NCBI GenBank assembly: GCA_913031305.1
Contig: CAJWEF010000011.1
Location: 1-34,388 of the forward strand
Direction: 5' to 3'
Length of the DNA: 34,388 bases
Origin: an uncultured Acidiferrobacteraceae bacterium
Lineage (GTDB): Bacteria > Pseudomonadota > Gammaproteobacteria > Arenicellales > UBA868
Made by a program: the position numbers and the translations under genes. Positions 16,881-24,817 of the stretch are shown in pieces (the first letter of the stretch is position 1; every line of letters begins with the position of its first letter). The notes beneath the pieces were generated by a model, which searched no databases, was not told the DNA's origin, and saw only the letters and a program-made list of their open reading frames with translations.

Positions 16881-18710
16881 GTGAACAGTGCACTAGAGTT
16901 CGCAGCTGCTAGGGTGACTACCTCGGTTTCAGCCGATGGTGGTCTGGTCATCGAATCGCCAGTGCCGCTGGGCGACTACGAGAATCACCTGGGCGAGATG
17001 TTACGGCGCTGGGCACAGGCAGCACCTCAGCGGGTGTTTCTTGCTGAACGTCGTGGTAACGGGGACTGGTGGCGTCTGGACTATGCCAGCGCGGCGGCCC
17101 AGGCGGATCGGATATCACAGGCATTGCTGGATCGTGGCCTGTCACCAAAGAGACCGGTCATGATCCTGTCCGGCAACAGTATCGACCACGCGCTGCTGGC
17201 ACTGGGTGCGATGCAGGTCGGCATACCTGTGGTGCCAGTGTCACCGGCGTATTCGCTGATGAGCGAAGATCACGGCAAGCTCAAGGCGCTGTTCGAACTG
17301 TGTCAGCCAGGGCTGGTTTATGCTGCTCAGGGCGACCCGTTCGCTCAGGCACTGGCGCAACTGCCATTGCATACGGTTGAACTGGTGGTGACTGATCAGG
17401 GGTCGCTGGATACGCCGACGACCGGTTTTGCGGAACTTCTGGCAACAAGCGTTACGCCCGCAGTGGATAAGGCATTTGCTGCAGTAACGCCAGAACACAC
17501 GGCGAAGGTTCTGTTTACCTCGGGCTCCACCGGCATGCCCAAGGGAGTCATCAATACTCATAGAATGCTCTGCGCTAACCAGAAAAGTGTTGCTCTGGTT
17601 TGGCCATTCGTTGAACAAACTCCCCCTGTGCTGGTCGACTGGTTGCCCTGGAATCACACCTTCGGCGGCAATCACAACTTCAACATGATCCTGCGTAATG
17701 GTGGCACCCTTTATATAGATGGCGGTAAGCCGCTACCGGCTCTGATCGGACAAACTGTCACAAATCTTCGGGAAGTCTCGCCCACGATCTACTTCAACGT
17801 GCCGGTGGGTTACAGCATGCTGTTGCCATACCTTGAGAAGGACGATCTGCTGCGCGAGAGTTTTTTTTGCAACCTGAAACTGATTTTTTACGCCGCGGCT
17901 GCGCTGTCGCAGGACCTGTGGCAGCGTCTTGAGCAGGTCAGCGTAGTTGCCCGTGGTGAGAAAGTTTCGATGACATCCTCATGGGGGTCTACCGAGACCG
18001 CACCACTGGCGACTTCGGTTCACTTTCCTTTGCTTGAGGCCGGAAATATCGGCATCCCCGTGCCGGGAGTCGCCATAAAAATGTTGCCATCGGGAGACAA
18101 AATGGAACTTCGGGTGAGAGGCTCGAACGTGACGCCGGGGTATTTTCGGCAACCGGACTTGACTGAGTCGATGTTCGACGAAGAAGGGTATTACCGGATC
18201 GGTGACGCGGGCAGGCTGGTAGATCCGGATGATCCAGCCAAGGGGATTTTGTTTGATGGTCGCTTGGCCGAGGACTTCAAGTTGACCAGCGGCAGTTGGG
18301 TGGCGGTCGGTGCATTGCGGATCGCGGCAATTGGTGCGGCATCACCCGTGATACAGGACGCCGTAGTCACCGGTGCTGATCGCGACTGGGTTGGACTGCT
18401 GGCCTGGCCGAACCTGGCGGCTTGTCGCAACTTGGCGGGCGCAGCGGATGATCTGCCAGTGCAGGAACTGTGTGCCAGTAGTGCGGTAAGTCGGCAACTG
18501 GTCAATGGATTGAAAGCGTACAACGCTGAGCACCGCGGATCCAGTACCCGGATTGTGCGCGTTATGCTGATGAGTGAGCCGCCGCAGATTGATGCCAACG
18601 AGGTCACTGACAAGGGCTATATCAACCAGCGTGCAGTACTCGAACGCCGCAGAGCCTTAGTGGATCGACTCTACGCCGAGAGCCCACGCGGGGAAGTGCT
18701 GGTGTTGTAA
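16881..18710 (+). CDS. AMP-forming acyl-CoA ligase, feruloyl-CoA synthetase-like
   Basis: A 609-residue adenylate-forming enzyme. The phosphate loop is LFTSGSTGMPKG, then WLPWNHTFGGNHNF (typical of the feruloyl-CoA synthetase group), SSWGSTETAPLAT, FDGRLAEDFKLTSG and, near the C-terminus, TDKGYINQRAVL, where this group has its late Lys. GTG 16881 starts eight bases after the thiolase stop, so the two form a pair. Candidate substrates are indoleacetate (an indoleacetate-CoA ligase is known in anaerobic auxin degraders), benzoylacetate or cinnamate; sequence alone does not decide. It ends 12 bases before the stop of the convergent Lrp-type gene. Confidence 0.85.
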   Translation: MNSALEFAAARVTTSVSADGGLVIESPVPLGDYENHLGEMLRRWAQAAPQRVFLAERRGNGDWWRLDYASAAAQADRISQALLDRGLSPKRPVMILSGNSIDHALLALGAMQVGIPVVPVSPAYSLMSEDHGKLKALFELCQPGLVYAAQGDPFAQALAQLPLHTVELVVTDQGSLDTPTTGFAELLATSVTPAVDKAFAAVTPEHTAKVLFTSGSTGMPKGVINTHRMLCANQKSVALVWPFVEQTPPVLVDWLPWNHTFGGNHNFNMILRNGGTLYIDGGKPLPALIGQTVTNLREVSPTIYFNVPVGYSMLLPYLEKDDLLRESFFCNLKLIFYAAAALSQDLWQRLEQVSVVARGEKVSMTSSWGSTETAPLATSVHFPLLEAGNIGIPVPGVAIKMLPSGDKMELRVRGSNVTPGYFRQPDLTESMFDEEGYYRIGDAGRLVDPDDPAKGILFDGRLAEDFKLTSGSWVAVGALRIAAIGAASPVIQDAVVTGADRDWVGLLAWPNLAACRNLAGAADDLPVQELCASSAVSRQLVNGLKAYNAEHRGSSTRIVRVMLMSEPPQIDANEVTDKGYINQRAVLERRRALVDRLYAESPRGEVLVL

Positions 18711-18722
18711 CGCGGCTGGCGC

Positions 18723-19187
18723 TCAGTCAAGTGGTAAAGCGGTGGTGTATTTCTTCGGCCGCAGCACAAAGGAAGTATTGACCGCACGGATAGCGGGCAC
18801 CTGCAGCAGTCGAGTCGTGAGAAAATTCTCGAAAGCGCTCATGTCGGCTACCACGATCTTCAGCATGTAGTCATAGTCGCCGCTGGTCATGTAACACTCG
18901 AGAATCTCCGGCCAGCCACGGACTGCATCGTCGAACTGGGCGACGGTTTCCGGGTGGTGGTTTTCCAGCGAGACGTGAGCAAAAGCGCGCAGCGTAAACC
19001 CGAGTTGCTCGGTATCGAGCTGTGCCGAGTAGCCACGAATAACACCGCGTTGCTCGAGTTCCCGCAGTCGGCGCCAGCACGGTGACGGCGACAGGCCGAT
19101 TTTTTGCGCCAGATCCCGATTGGATATGCGCCCGTGCGATTGCAGCGTGGTCAGGATGGCGCGCTCGTAGCGATCAAGTTTCAACAT
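18723..19187 (-). CDS. Lrp/AsnC-family transcriptional regulator
   Basis: A 154-residue Lrp/AsnC regulator. The N-terminal winged helix-turn-helix covers about residues 4-60 (RISNRDLAQKIGLSPSPCWRRL), and the C-terminal RAM/ligand domain contains ECYMTSGDYDYMLKI. Members of this family respond mostly to amino acids. It is transcribed away from the aminomutase gene across a 269-base shared region, so it is the obvious candidate for controlling the aminomutase-aminotransferase genes in response to an aromatic amino acid. It converges closely with the CoA ligase. Confidence 0.92.
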   Translation of the reverse strand: MLKLDRYERAILTTLQSHGRISNRDLAQKIGLSPSPCWRRLRELEQRGVIRGYSAQLDTEQLGFTLRAFAHVSLENHHPETVAQFDDAVRGWPEILECYMTSGDYDYMLKIVVADMSAFENFLTTRLLQVPAIRAVNTSFVLRPKKYTTALPLD

Positions 19188-19239
19188 CGTTGGTTATTCT
19201 CAGTTTTGTTTTTAACTGCTGTGGACACGCGCAGTGAGT

Positions 19240-19270
19240 AACGATACGTTCTCCACAATATAATTGCAAA
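19240..19270 (-). promoter_or_regulatory. Candidate promoter of the Lrp-type gene
   Basis: On the minus strand, TTGCAA (19269-19264) is followed after 17 bases by TATCGT (19246-19241), each matching four of six consensus bases. It lies 54 bases before the Lrp start codon. The same TTGCAA -35 also appears in the candidate had promoter. Overlap with the start of the aminomutase leader would allow autoregulation. Weak evidence by motif only. Confidence 0.35.
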
Positions 19271-19416
19271 ATTAGTACAAAATCAACTGAAAAATTTCTG
19301 AAATACTTTAAAAACAGGCGATAAAAACAAAGAAATTGCCGTCTTTTCGTTGTCTAATTGCTGAGAATTTTCCCTGGCCGGTTTCTTGGGTCATGGGTTT
19401 GACAGACAACCGTAGC

Positions 19417-19442
19417 GCGGCGCCACCAGCCGTGGTGGCCGC
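19417..19442 (+). promoter_or_regulatory. Hairpin abutting the ribosome-binding site of the aminomutase gene
   Basis: The left arm GCGG-cg-CCACCA (19417-19428) pairs with TGGTGGCCGC (19433-19442) through ten base pairs with a two-base bulge and a four-base loop GCCG. The ribosome-binding site GAGGAG follows at 19445-19450, seven bases ahead of the start codon. A GC-rich stem this close to the site could modulate translation. No T tract follows, so it is not a classical terminator. Confidence 0.45.
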
Positions 19443-19456
19443 ACGAGGAGACAACA

Positions 19457-21106
19457 ATGACGATCAGCAGTGGGACACTGGTTCTAGATGGACAGGAGCT
19501 TTCATTGGAAGAATTAGTTGAGGTCGGACGTGACCCTTCAATCAGCATTTCAATTCAACCTAGCAATTGGCCGAAGATCGAGCAGTGTCGAGCCCTGGTC
19601 GAAAAGTGGGCCGATGAAGAACAGGTCATCTATGGCGTCAATACCAGTTGTGGTGGACTGGTCAACTACTTGCTGCCTAAAGGTAACGACCGTGAGTTTC
19701 AGCGAAATCTGATTCGCAGCGTATCGACCAACGTGGGTACTTTTTTTCCTGATGAACTGGTCAGAACTACCATGATTGCGCGGGTCAATTCGCTGTGTCG
19801 GGGCTACTCTGGTATTAAACCGGAGAATCTCAAGATTTATCTGGAGATGATCAATCGGGGCGTCGTGCCGTGTATACCCGAACAAGGCTCACTGGGATCA
19901 AGCGGTGACCTGGGACCACTAGGGTGCATCGCCTGTGTGGCCATTGGCGAGTGGAAGGCCCATTATCAGGGTAAGCTCATGGATGGGGCTGCAGCGATGG
20001 CGGCGGCCGGTATTCCACTGATGAAGCTCAATGCCAAGGAGGGTTTGTCGATGATCAACGGCACCTCCTGTATGGCCGCTATTGCCAGCAGCAATGTTTT
20101 TGAGGCCGGCCTTGCGATCAAGCAGTCGGATGCGCTGGCGGCGCTGTCGATCGAGACCTTGCTGGGGCGCGCAAACCCGTTTGATCTGCGGGTGCATCGG
20201 CAGAAATACCACCCCGGGCAATATGCCACCGCCTATAACTTGAGCAAATTGCTCGAGGGCAGTGATTTGGTGTTGGATGAGCAGGAAGTTTCAGAGAATC
20301 TTCAGGAGTTGTTGAAAAAGAACAACAATATCCAGGCGGCTGACATTCCGGTAGAGGACGCCTATTCACTTCGCTGCACACCGCAACTGATCGGCCCTTG
20401 CCGCGATGGGCTCCAGTTCGCCCGGGACATCGTTAATCGTGAAATTAACAGCAGTAATGACAACCCGCTCATATTCACAGAGTACGATACTTTCATCCAC
20501 AATGGTCACTTCCAGGGTCAGTACCTGTCTCTCGCCATGGACAACATCGCGACAGTGATGACCACTGTCAGCGTGATCAGCGACCGGCGTGTCGATCGCT
20601 TCATGGATGCCAGTCACAGCGTGGGGTTACCACCTTTTTTGGTTGCCAATGATACTGGCCTGCGGATGGGCTTTATGCCGGGGCAGTTCATGACTTCCTC
20701 GGTCGTGGCCGAGAACCGCACCCTGTGTTTGCCAGCATCGGTGCAATCGATACCTTCGACTGCGGACTTTCAGGACGTCGTCAGTTTCGGCCTGATCGCC
20801 GGGCGCAAGGCGCGCAAAGTGATTCGTAACACCAACTATGTGTTGGCGTTCGAACTGATGTGTGGTGCGCAAGCCGCTGACATTCGTGGTGCCCACCGTC
20901 TGGGCCCGGCATCGCGGGCGTTGTACGAGGCGACCCGGGAAACGGTGCCCTACCTGGACTACGATACCGTTATCATCGATTACCTGGAAGAGATTGCCCG
21001 GCGTCTGCGCCAGGGTGAGTTCCTCGAGCGGGTGGAACAGGTGGTTGGACCATTGATGATGAACGATACTTCCGGTGGTTCCGAGGAGTTGGCTAAGGCG
21101 GCTTGA
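19457..21106 (+). CDS. MIO-dependent aromatic amino acid 2,3-aminomutase/ammonia-lyase, phenylalanine aminomutase (AdmH/PaPAM)-like
   Basis: A 549-residue member of the HAL/PAL family. Tyr59 lies in IYGVNTSCGGLVNY, the MIO loop is GSLGSSGDLGPL with the tripeptide Ser148-Ser149-Gly150, and Asn201 is in MINGTS. As I recall the Pantoea phenylalanine aminomutase (AdmH), it shares unusual blocks with this protein: NTSxGGxVNY, TNVGxxF, VPCIPExGSLGxSGDLGPL, EDAYSxRCTPQ, NSSNDNPLI, HNGHFxGQY and TADFQDVVSFGL. Histidine or tyrosine lyases read differently at these sites. The usual MIO triad is ASG; AdmH has TSG and this protein SSG. Expected reaction: L-phenylalanine (or tyrosine) to the beta-amino acid, with some release of cinnamate. 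A beta-amino-acid aminotransferase gene follows 42 bases later, and an Lrp-type regulator diverges. Strong family call; aminomutase over lyase is likely but untested. Confidence 0.82.
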   Translation: MTISSGTLVLDGQELSLEELVEVGRDPSISISIQPSNWPKIEQCRALVEKWADEEQVIYGVNTSCGGLVNYLLPKGNDREFQRNLIRSVSTNVGTFFPDELVRTTMIARVNSLCRGYSGIKPENLKIYLEMINRGVVPCIPEQGSLGSSGDLGPLGCIACVAIGEWKAHYQGKLMDGAAAMAAAGIPLMKLNAKEGLSMINGTSCMAAIASSNVFEAGLAIKQSDALAALSIETLLGRANPFDLRVHRQKYHPGQYATAYNLSKLLEGSDLVLDEQEVSENLQELLKKNNNIQAADIPVEDAYSLRCTPQLIGPCRDGLQFARDIVNREINSSNDNPLIFTEYDTFIHNGHFQGQYLSLAMDNIATVMTTVSVISDRRVDRFMDASHSVGLPPFLVANDTGLRMGFMPGQFMTSSVVAENRTLCLPASVQSIPSTADFQDVVSFGLIAGRKARKVIRNTNYVLAFELMCGAQAADIRGAHRLGPASRALYEATRETVPYLDYDTVIIDYLEEIARRLRQGEFLERVEQVVGPLMMNDTSGGSEELAKAA

Positions 21107-21148
21107 ACCAGGTTTTTTCCCTGGACATCAAGGCCGTAGCAGAACACG

Positions 21149-22411
21149 ATGCAACGCCAGGTGATTGAAAGCCGCTATCGGGAACTGACCGCGAGTAGTG
21201 CCTGCGCCTTCAGTGAAGCTAAGCGTTGGCTCCCCGGGGGGTGTTCGCGACAGGCAGGCTTCTGGCATCCCTATCCCCTTACTTTCGTGCGCGGTGAAAC
21301 ATGTTACCTGTGGGATCTGGATGGCAGACGTTATATCGATCTTCTCGGTAACTACACAGCATTGGTACACGGTCATGCCTATCCACCGATAGTAGCGGCA
21401 GCACGGGCCCGAACTGACGACAGTTCCTGCTGGGTCGGTAACAACGAGGAACAGGTTCGGCTTGCCCAGCTGCTGGTCGAACGGGTCGGCTCAGTGGAAC
21501 AGGTACGGTTTACCAATTCGGGTACCGAGGCAGCCAATCTTGCCCTGATGATCGCGCGCCGCTGGACCGGCCGCGATAAGGTGTTAATGGCCCGAGGTGG
21601 TTACCATGGCTCATTGATGGAGTTTGAGACCGGCTTTGGGGGCGCCACCGGCCCACTGACCTGTATTGCCCAGTATGGTGACCTGCCCGCGTTTCAGGAA
21701 GTGCTCTCACAAGAGGGTGAATCCATAGCTGCAGTCTTCCTTGAACCGGTTATGGGGGCGGGCGGCGTGATTTCCGGCAGTCAAGAGTTCATCGAAGGCG
21801 TGCGCGAGGCTGCCCACTCAGCTGGTGCGCTATTTGTTCTGGATGAGGTTTTAACCCTGCGGTTGGCCCGCGGTGGTCGGCAGGCGCAACTCGGAGTCAC
21901 GCCGGATCTAACCCTGTTTGGCAAGCTGATTGGTGGCGGCTTCCCGGTAGGGGCGGTCGGGGGAGGCCGGGAACTGCTGGAATTGTTCGATCCCGCCAAT
22001 CCACGAATCTTTCATACCGGCACCTTCAACGCCAATCCAGTTACCATGGCAGCAGGGGTTGCCTCGGTTGAGGCGCTGACTGCCGAACGCATCGACCACA
22101 TGGATGCTCTTGCCGAGAAACTGAAAACCGAGCTGTTGCAGGCCGCCAGTCAGGTGGGGTTAGCCTTGTCGATCAATCACACGGGCTCGATCATGAACCT
22201 GTTTTTTTCCGACTCGCCTGGCACGGCCTATGGTGCGCGTGACGACCAGGAACTGATGGCCCGTTTTCACCTGGCAGCTTTGAATCATGGGTTGTTCCTC
22301 GCTCCACGTGGACTGATTGCCTTGTCTACAGTAATGAGCGGCGCGATTATTGACGAGGTGCTCGAGCGCGCAGTTGCGGCACTGGCAGATACCGCGGCGG
22401 CAGAACTTTGA
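21149..22411 (+). CDS. Class III PLP aminotransferase, beta-phenylalanine aminotransferase-like
   Basis: A 420-residue fold-type I, class III PLP enzyme of the glutamate-1-semialdehyde aminomutase/beta-amino-acid aminotransferase group. The PLP lysine is Lys259 in LFGKLIGGG and the cofactor Asp is Asp232 in VLDEV. From memory it follows the Variovorax beta-phenylalanine aminotransferase closely: W-L-P-G-G-C-S-R with Arg34 at the place of its substrate-carboxylate Arg41, then HPYPLTFVRGE, GNYTALVHGH, RFTNSGTEA, GGYHGSLMEF and LAPRGLIALS. Heme-pathway aminomutase is unlikely in this setting. Expected reaction: (S)-beta-phenylalanine plus an oxo acid acceptor to benzoylacetate (3-oxo-3-phenylpropanoate). 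It directly follows the aminomutase gene, an arrangement that makes chemical sense. The ribosome-binding site is weak. Confidence 0.8.
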   Translation: MQRQVIESRYRELTASSACAFSEAKRWLPGGCSRQAGFWHPYPLTFVRGETCYLWDLDGRRYIDLLGNYTALVHGHAYPPIVAAARARTDDSSCWVGNNEEQVRLAQLLVERVGSVEQVRFTNSGTEAANLALMIARRWTGRDKVLMARGGYHGSLMEFETGFGGATGPLTCIAQYGDLPAFQEVLSQEGESIAAVFLEPVMGAGGVISGSQEFIEGVREAAHSAGALFVLDEVLTLRLARGGRQAQLGVTPDLTLFGKLIGGGFPVGAVGGGRELLELFDPANPRIFHTGTFNANPVTMAAGVASVEALTAERIDHMDALAEKLKTELLQAASQVGLALSINHTGSIMNLFFSDSPGTAYGARDDQELMARFHLAALNHGLFLAPRGLIALSTVMSGAIIDEVLERAVAALADTAAAEL

Positions 22412-22592
22412 GCAAACTGGTACCGAATCCGCCGGCTGGTGTCGTGTTGCACCTATAAATTTTTAGGCCGATGCTTCGGCCAGCACTGGCGGTAGGATCG
22501 AGTCACGGCACTTTGTGCTCCTGCAGCAATGGTAACGGTGCATGGTTGGGGTCGGGTGTGATCACCAGCGAGTGGCCGCAACCGAGGCAGCT
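22412..22592. other. Convergent intergenic region with a small hairpin
   Basis: A 181-base gap between the convergent aminotransferase and AOR genes. It contains a perfect six-base stem, GGCCGA-TGCT-TCGGCC (22466-22481), next to an AT-rich stretch (ATAAATTTTTA, 22455-22465). Read on the minus strand the AT stretch follows the hairpin but does not start with a T run, so a terminator for the AOR operon is possible, not convincing. Nothing else was recognised. Confidence 0.3.
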
Positions 22593-24815
22593 TCAGCCGC
22601 CGCTTATTGCGCTGACGAAGGAAATCCGGTCACCATCATGTATCCGGGTCGCCCGCTCGCCGGACATGATCGTCTGGCCGTTGAGAATAGCCAGTGACAA
22701 CTCGCCATCCAGCCGCTCGGCAAGAGTCGGGCGGCACCGTGCCAGTGTAACGCGCAACTCAGCCAGGTCAGCAACCGGTTCGTCCAGCAGAACTGTTTCG
22801 GCTGGTTGCCCGGCTTCCCGGGGAAAATCAATAGTGACCGCAAAACCGGTGGCCGCGCGTACCAATGCCGCGCGCCACTGGGGGTGGGGAAGCCCGGCCT
22901 CTGTCAGCCCGGCTACCTCGTAGAAACGCATCTTGAGAGCCTCGAATGCGACTGGGTCCAGCCGCTCACCCTGGTAGGGGCCATCACTGACGCCCTCCAG
23001 GAACCAGCGTTGAGGGAGCGTATCATCGGCCGGACCCAGACCAAGGCGATGATTGAGCAGCCGCTCCAGGCCATTGATATTGGCGCCAGCGGCCTCAACC
23101 GTTGCAGCACTCATCTCGACCCCGGTCAACTGCTGTAGTTGGCCCGCAAAGTCATGGCAATCCGGGAGGCTGGGTGAATTGAACAGCCAGGTATTGAAGC
23201 GGCACATGCCCACCGCATCGCCACTGGCATAGACACGCTCACAGCGGGCTACAGCATGCTCCTTGCCCTCGTAGTCGTTGGGTCGGGCCGCTACCTCACC
23301 ATCGTACAATGCCTGCTTGAACTGTGGGTCGTCATTGATTCGCGCATTGATCTCAAGTGTGACCCGGTTGCGCAGGTGATCCATGCCGCGGGTTGCAACC
23401 GCCAGCCCGAGCGCGAAAGCTTTGATGATGCGCGCATCATGGGGATCTGACTGGAACAGGCCCTTCGATGCCATGCGGTAATCCAGCGCTGCAGATGGAT
23501 ATTTTCCGTGCGCCACCGCTTTACCTGAGTCGGCCAGAGTATCGCCAAAACCGTTGCGCTCGGCGATCAAGAGTAGCAGGTGCTCAATCAGTTCAGCGTC
23601 ACCCCAATTCAGTTCGAGGCCGCCAGTATCCGCGGTAGTCAGCAGGTCACGCTGGTACAGTTCCATGGCCCAGGCAATGGCACTTCCGGTGCTGGCTGAG
23701 TCCAGGCCGAGGTCGTTGAGCATATTGTTGAATCGGACGACCTGTTGCGGTTGGTCAATACCCAGGCCCGGCCCGAACTTGCCGAGCGTGACATATTCCG
23801 GGCCATCACCATGTAACCAGTTATCCTCGTTCGTTTCGTTATCAGTTGCGTCGGGAACTGTCGGCAGGCGGTTGCGGGCACGACAGTGCACCGGGCATTT
23901 GTAGCAACCAGCCATGCCATCGCGGTAAGTATCGAAGTGCTCCGCGTCAAGCGTTTCCCGCCAACCGGTCTGCTGGTTGTTGCGAACGCCCAACGCGCCC
24001 AGCAACCGGCTTGGCTTGTAGAGAAATGGGGTACCAACTGTCTTCAGTACTTTGCGTGTCACGCTGGTACTGAGAATCTTGCGGCCGATCGCTTTGCTCG
24101 CGGCCCGGTAGTCATCGTCCATCGGCCAAGCGGGTGGGCGGCCCAGGATCAGGATTGCCTTGAGGCCCAGGGCCCCCATTTTGGCACCGCCCCCTCCGCG
24201 CGCCCAGATGGACTTCGGTCCGGCCATAATTCCTGCGCATAAGACCAGGTTCTCACCTGCCCGGGTGATCCGGGCCATCGCCATATCGCGGCCTTCCTGG
24301 CAGGCGAAGTCCCCTTCGATCGCTGTTGTCAGGGCAATGTTATCCATGCCTTGGTAGCACTCTCCATCCAGAAACTCGGTCGTACCCTGGCCCAGTTTCA
24401 GCACGGTCCATCCCGGTGAGCGGCCGTAGAGCACAATATGGTCAATACCATGGCGGCGCATAAACGACGGGAAGTAATCACCGGCGTTGCTGTCAAGTAT
24501 GGCGTCACTGTCTGGAGCCACCCCACTGACGTTGCCGCGGGGTGCTCCGGGGATTAGCGAGGTCAGCACTCCGGCGCCGAAGATCAGTGGAACCTGTGGG
24601 TCCAGCGGATCCAACCCTTCCGGGAGCAGGTTGTACAGCAGTGCCATGTTCGCGCCACGGCCTCCCAGGTAGTTCTCAAAGATCTCCCGTGGCAAAAAAT
24701 AACGACAGGTTTCATGCCGCTCAAGATCGACAAACAGTGTGCCACCCTGGGTAGCAAATTGTGGTTGGTCGTGCAGGCGATCGCACAAGCGTGTAACTCG
24801 CTCACGGGTATCCAT
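22593..24815 (-). CDS. Tungsten/molybdopterin aldehyde:ferredoxin oxidoreductase-family protein with fused C-terminal MoaD-like domain
   Basis: About 740 residues. The body is a typical AOR: N-terminal YLGGRGANM, RGGGGAKMGALGLKAI (about 207-222), 4Fe-4S ligands Cys305, Cys308 and Cys312 in CYKCPVHC, and a fourth, Cys539, in DAVGMC (residue numbers count an optional extra Met). After the usual AOR end (about 600-640 residues) comes a small ubiquitin-like domain with NGQTIMSGERATRIHDGD and the C-terminus ISFVSAISGG. The ending and the order of motifs are those of MoaD/ThiS sulfur carriers, whose terminal Gly-Gly is thiocarboxylated. Aromatoleum AOR operons encode a separate MoaD-like protein; here it is fused. 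The gene starts inside the stop of the regulator upstream (TAATG; ATG at 24818 or 24815). Likely activity: oxidation of aromatic aldehydes coupled to ferredoxin or NAD. A class II benzoyl-CoA reductase role is possible but not favoured. Confidence 0.85.
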   Translation of the reverse strand: MDTRERVTRLCDRLHDQPQFATQGGTLFVDLERHETCRYFLPREIFENYLGGRGANMALLYNLLPEGLDPLDPQVPLIFGAGVLTSLIPGAPRGNVSGVAPDSDAILDSNAGDYFPSFMRRHGIDHIVLYGRSPGWTVLKLGQGTTEFLDGECYQGMDNIALTTAIEGDFACQEGRDMAMARITRAGENLVLCAGIMAGPKSIWARGGGGAKMGALGLKAILILGRPPAWPMDDDYRAASKAIGRKILSTSVTRKVLKTVGTPFLYKPSRLLGALGVRNNQQTGWRETLDAEHFDTYRDGMAGCYKCPVHCRARNRLPTVPDATDNETNEDNWLHGDGPEYVTLGKFGPGLGIDQPQQVVRFNNMLNDLGLDSASTGSAIAWAMELYQRDLLTTADTGGLELNWGDAELIEHLLLLIAERNGFGDTLADSGKAVAHGKYPSAALDYRMASKGLFQSDPHDARIIKAFALGLAVATRGMDHLRNRVTLEINARINDDPQFKQALYDGEVAARPNDYEGKEHAVARCERVYASGDAVGMCRFNTWLFNSPSLPDCHDFAGQLQQLTGVEMSAATVEAAGANINGLERLLNHRLGLGPADDTLPQRWFLEGVSDGPYQGERLDPVAFEALKMRFYEVAGLTEAGLPHPQWRAALVRAATGFAVTIDFPREAGQPAETVLLDEPVADLAELRVTLARCRPTLAERLDGELSLAILNGQTIMSGERATRIHDGDRISFVSAISGG

Positions 24816-24817
24816 CA

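Noticed and set aside
19259-19264. TATAAT as -10 for the aminomutase gene
   Set aside because: Perfect hexamer, but no -35-like sequence at 15-19 bases upstream.
19399-19404. Perfect TTGACA as -35 for the aminomutase gene
   Set aside because: The -10 position falls in the GC-rich hairpin (19417-19442) with no TATAAT-like sequence.
19457-21106. Histidine ammonia-lyase (hutH)
   Set aside because: No hut neighbours, and the signature blocks follow the phenylalanine aminomutase branch instead.
21149-22411. Glutamate-1-semialdehyde 2,1-aminomutase (hemL)
   Set aside because: The N-terminal carboxylate-binding Arg block and the position after the aminomutase gene fit a beta-amino-acid aminotransferase; no heme genes are nearby.
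22466-22481. Rho-independent terminator
   Set aside because: Stem of only six pairs and no T run right after it on either strand.
22593-24815. Class II benzoyl-CoA reductase BamB
   Set aside because: Same superfamily, but no BamC-I partner genes, and a fused MoaD domain is not a BamB feature I know; the ferredoxin-reducing KorAB fits a class I reductase elsewhere. Not fully excluded.
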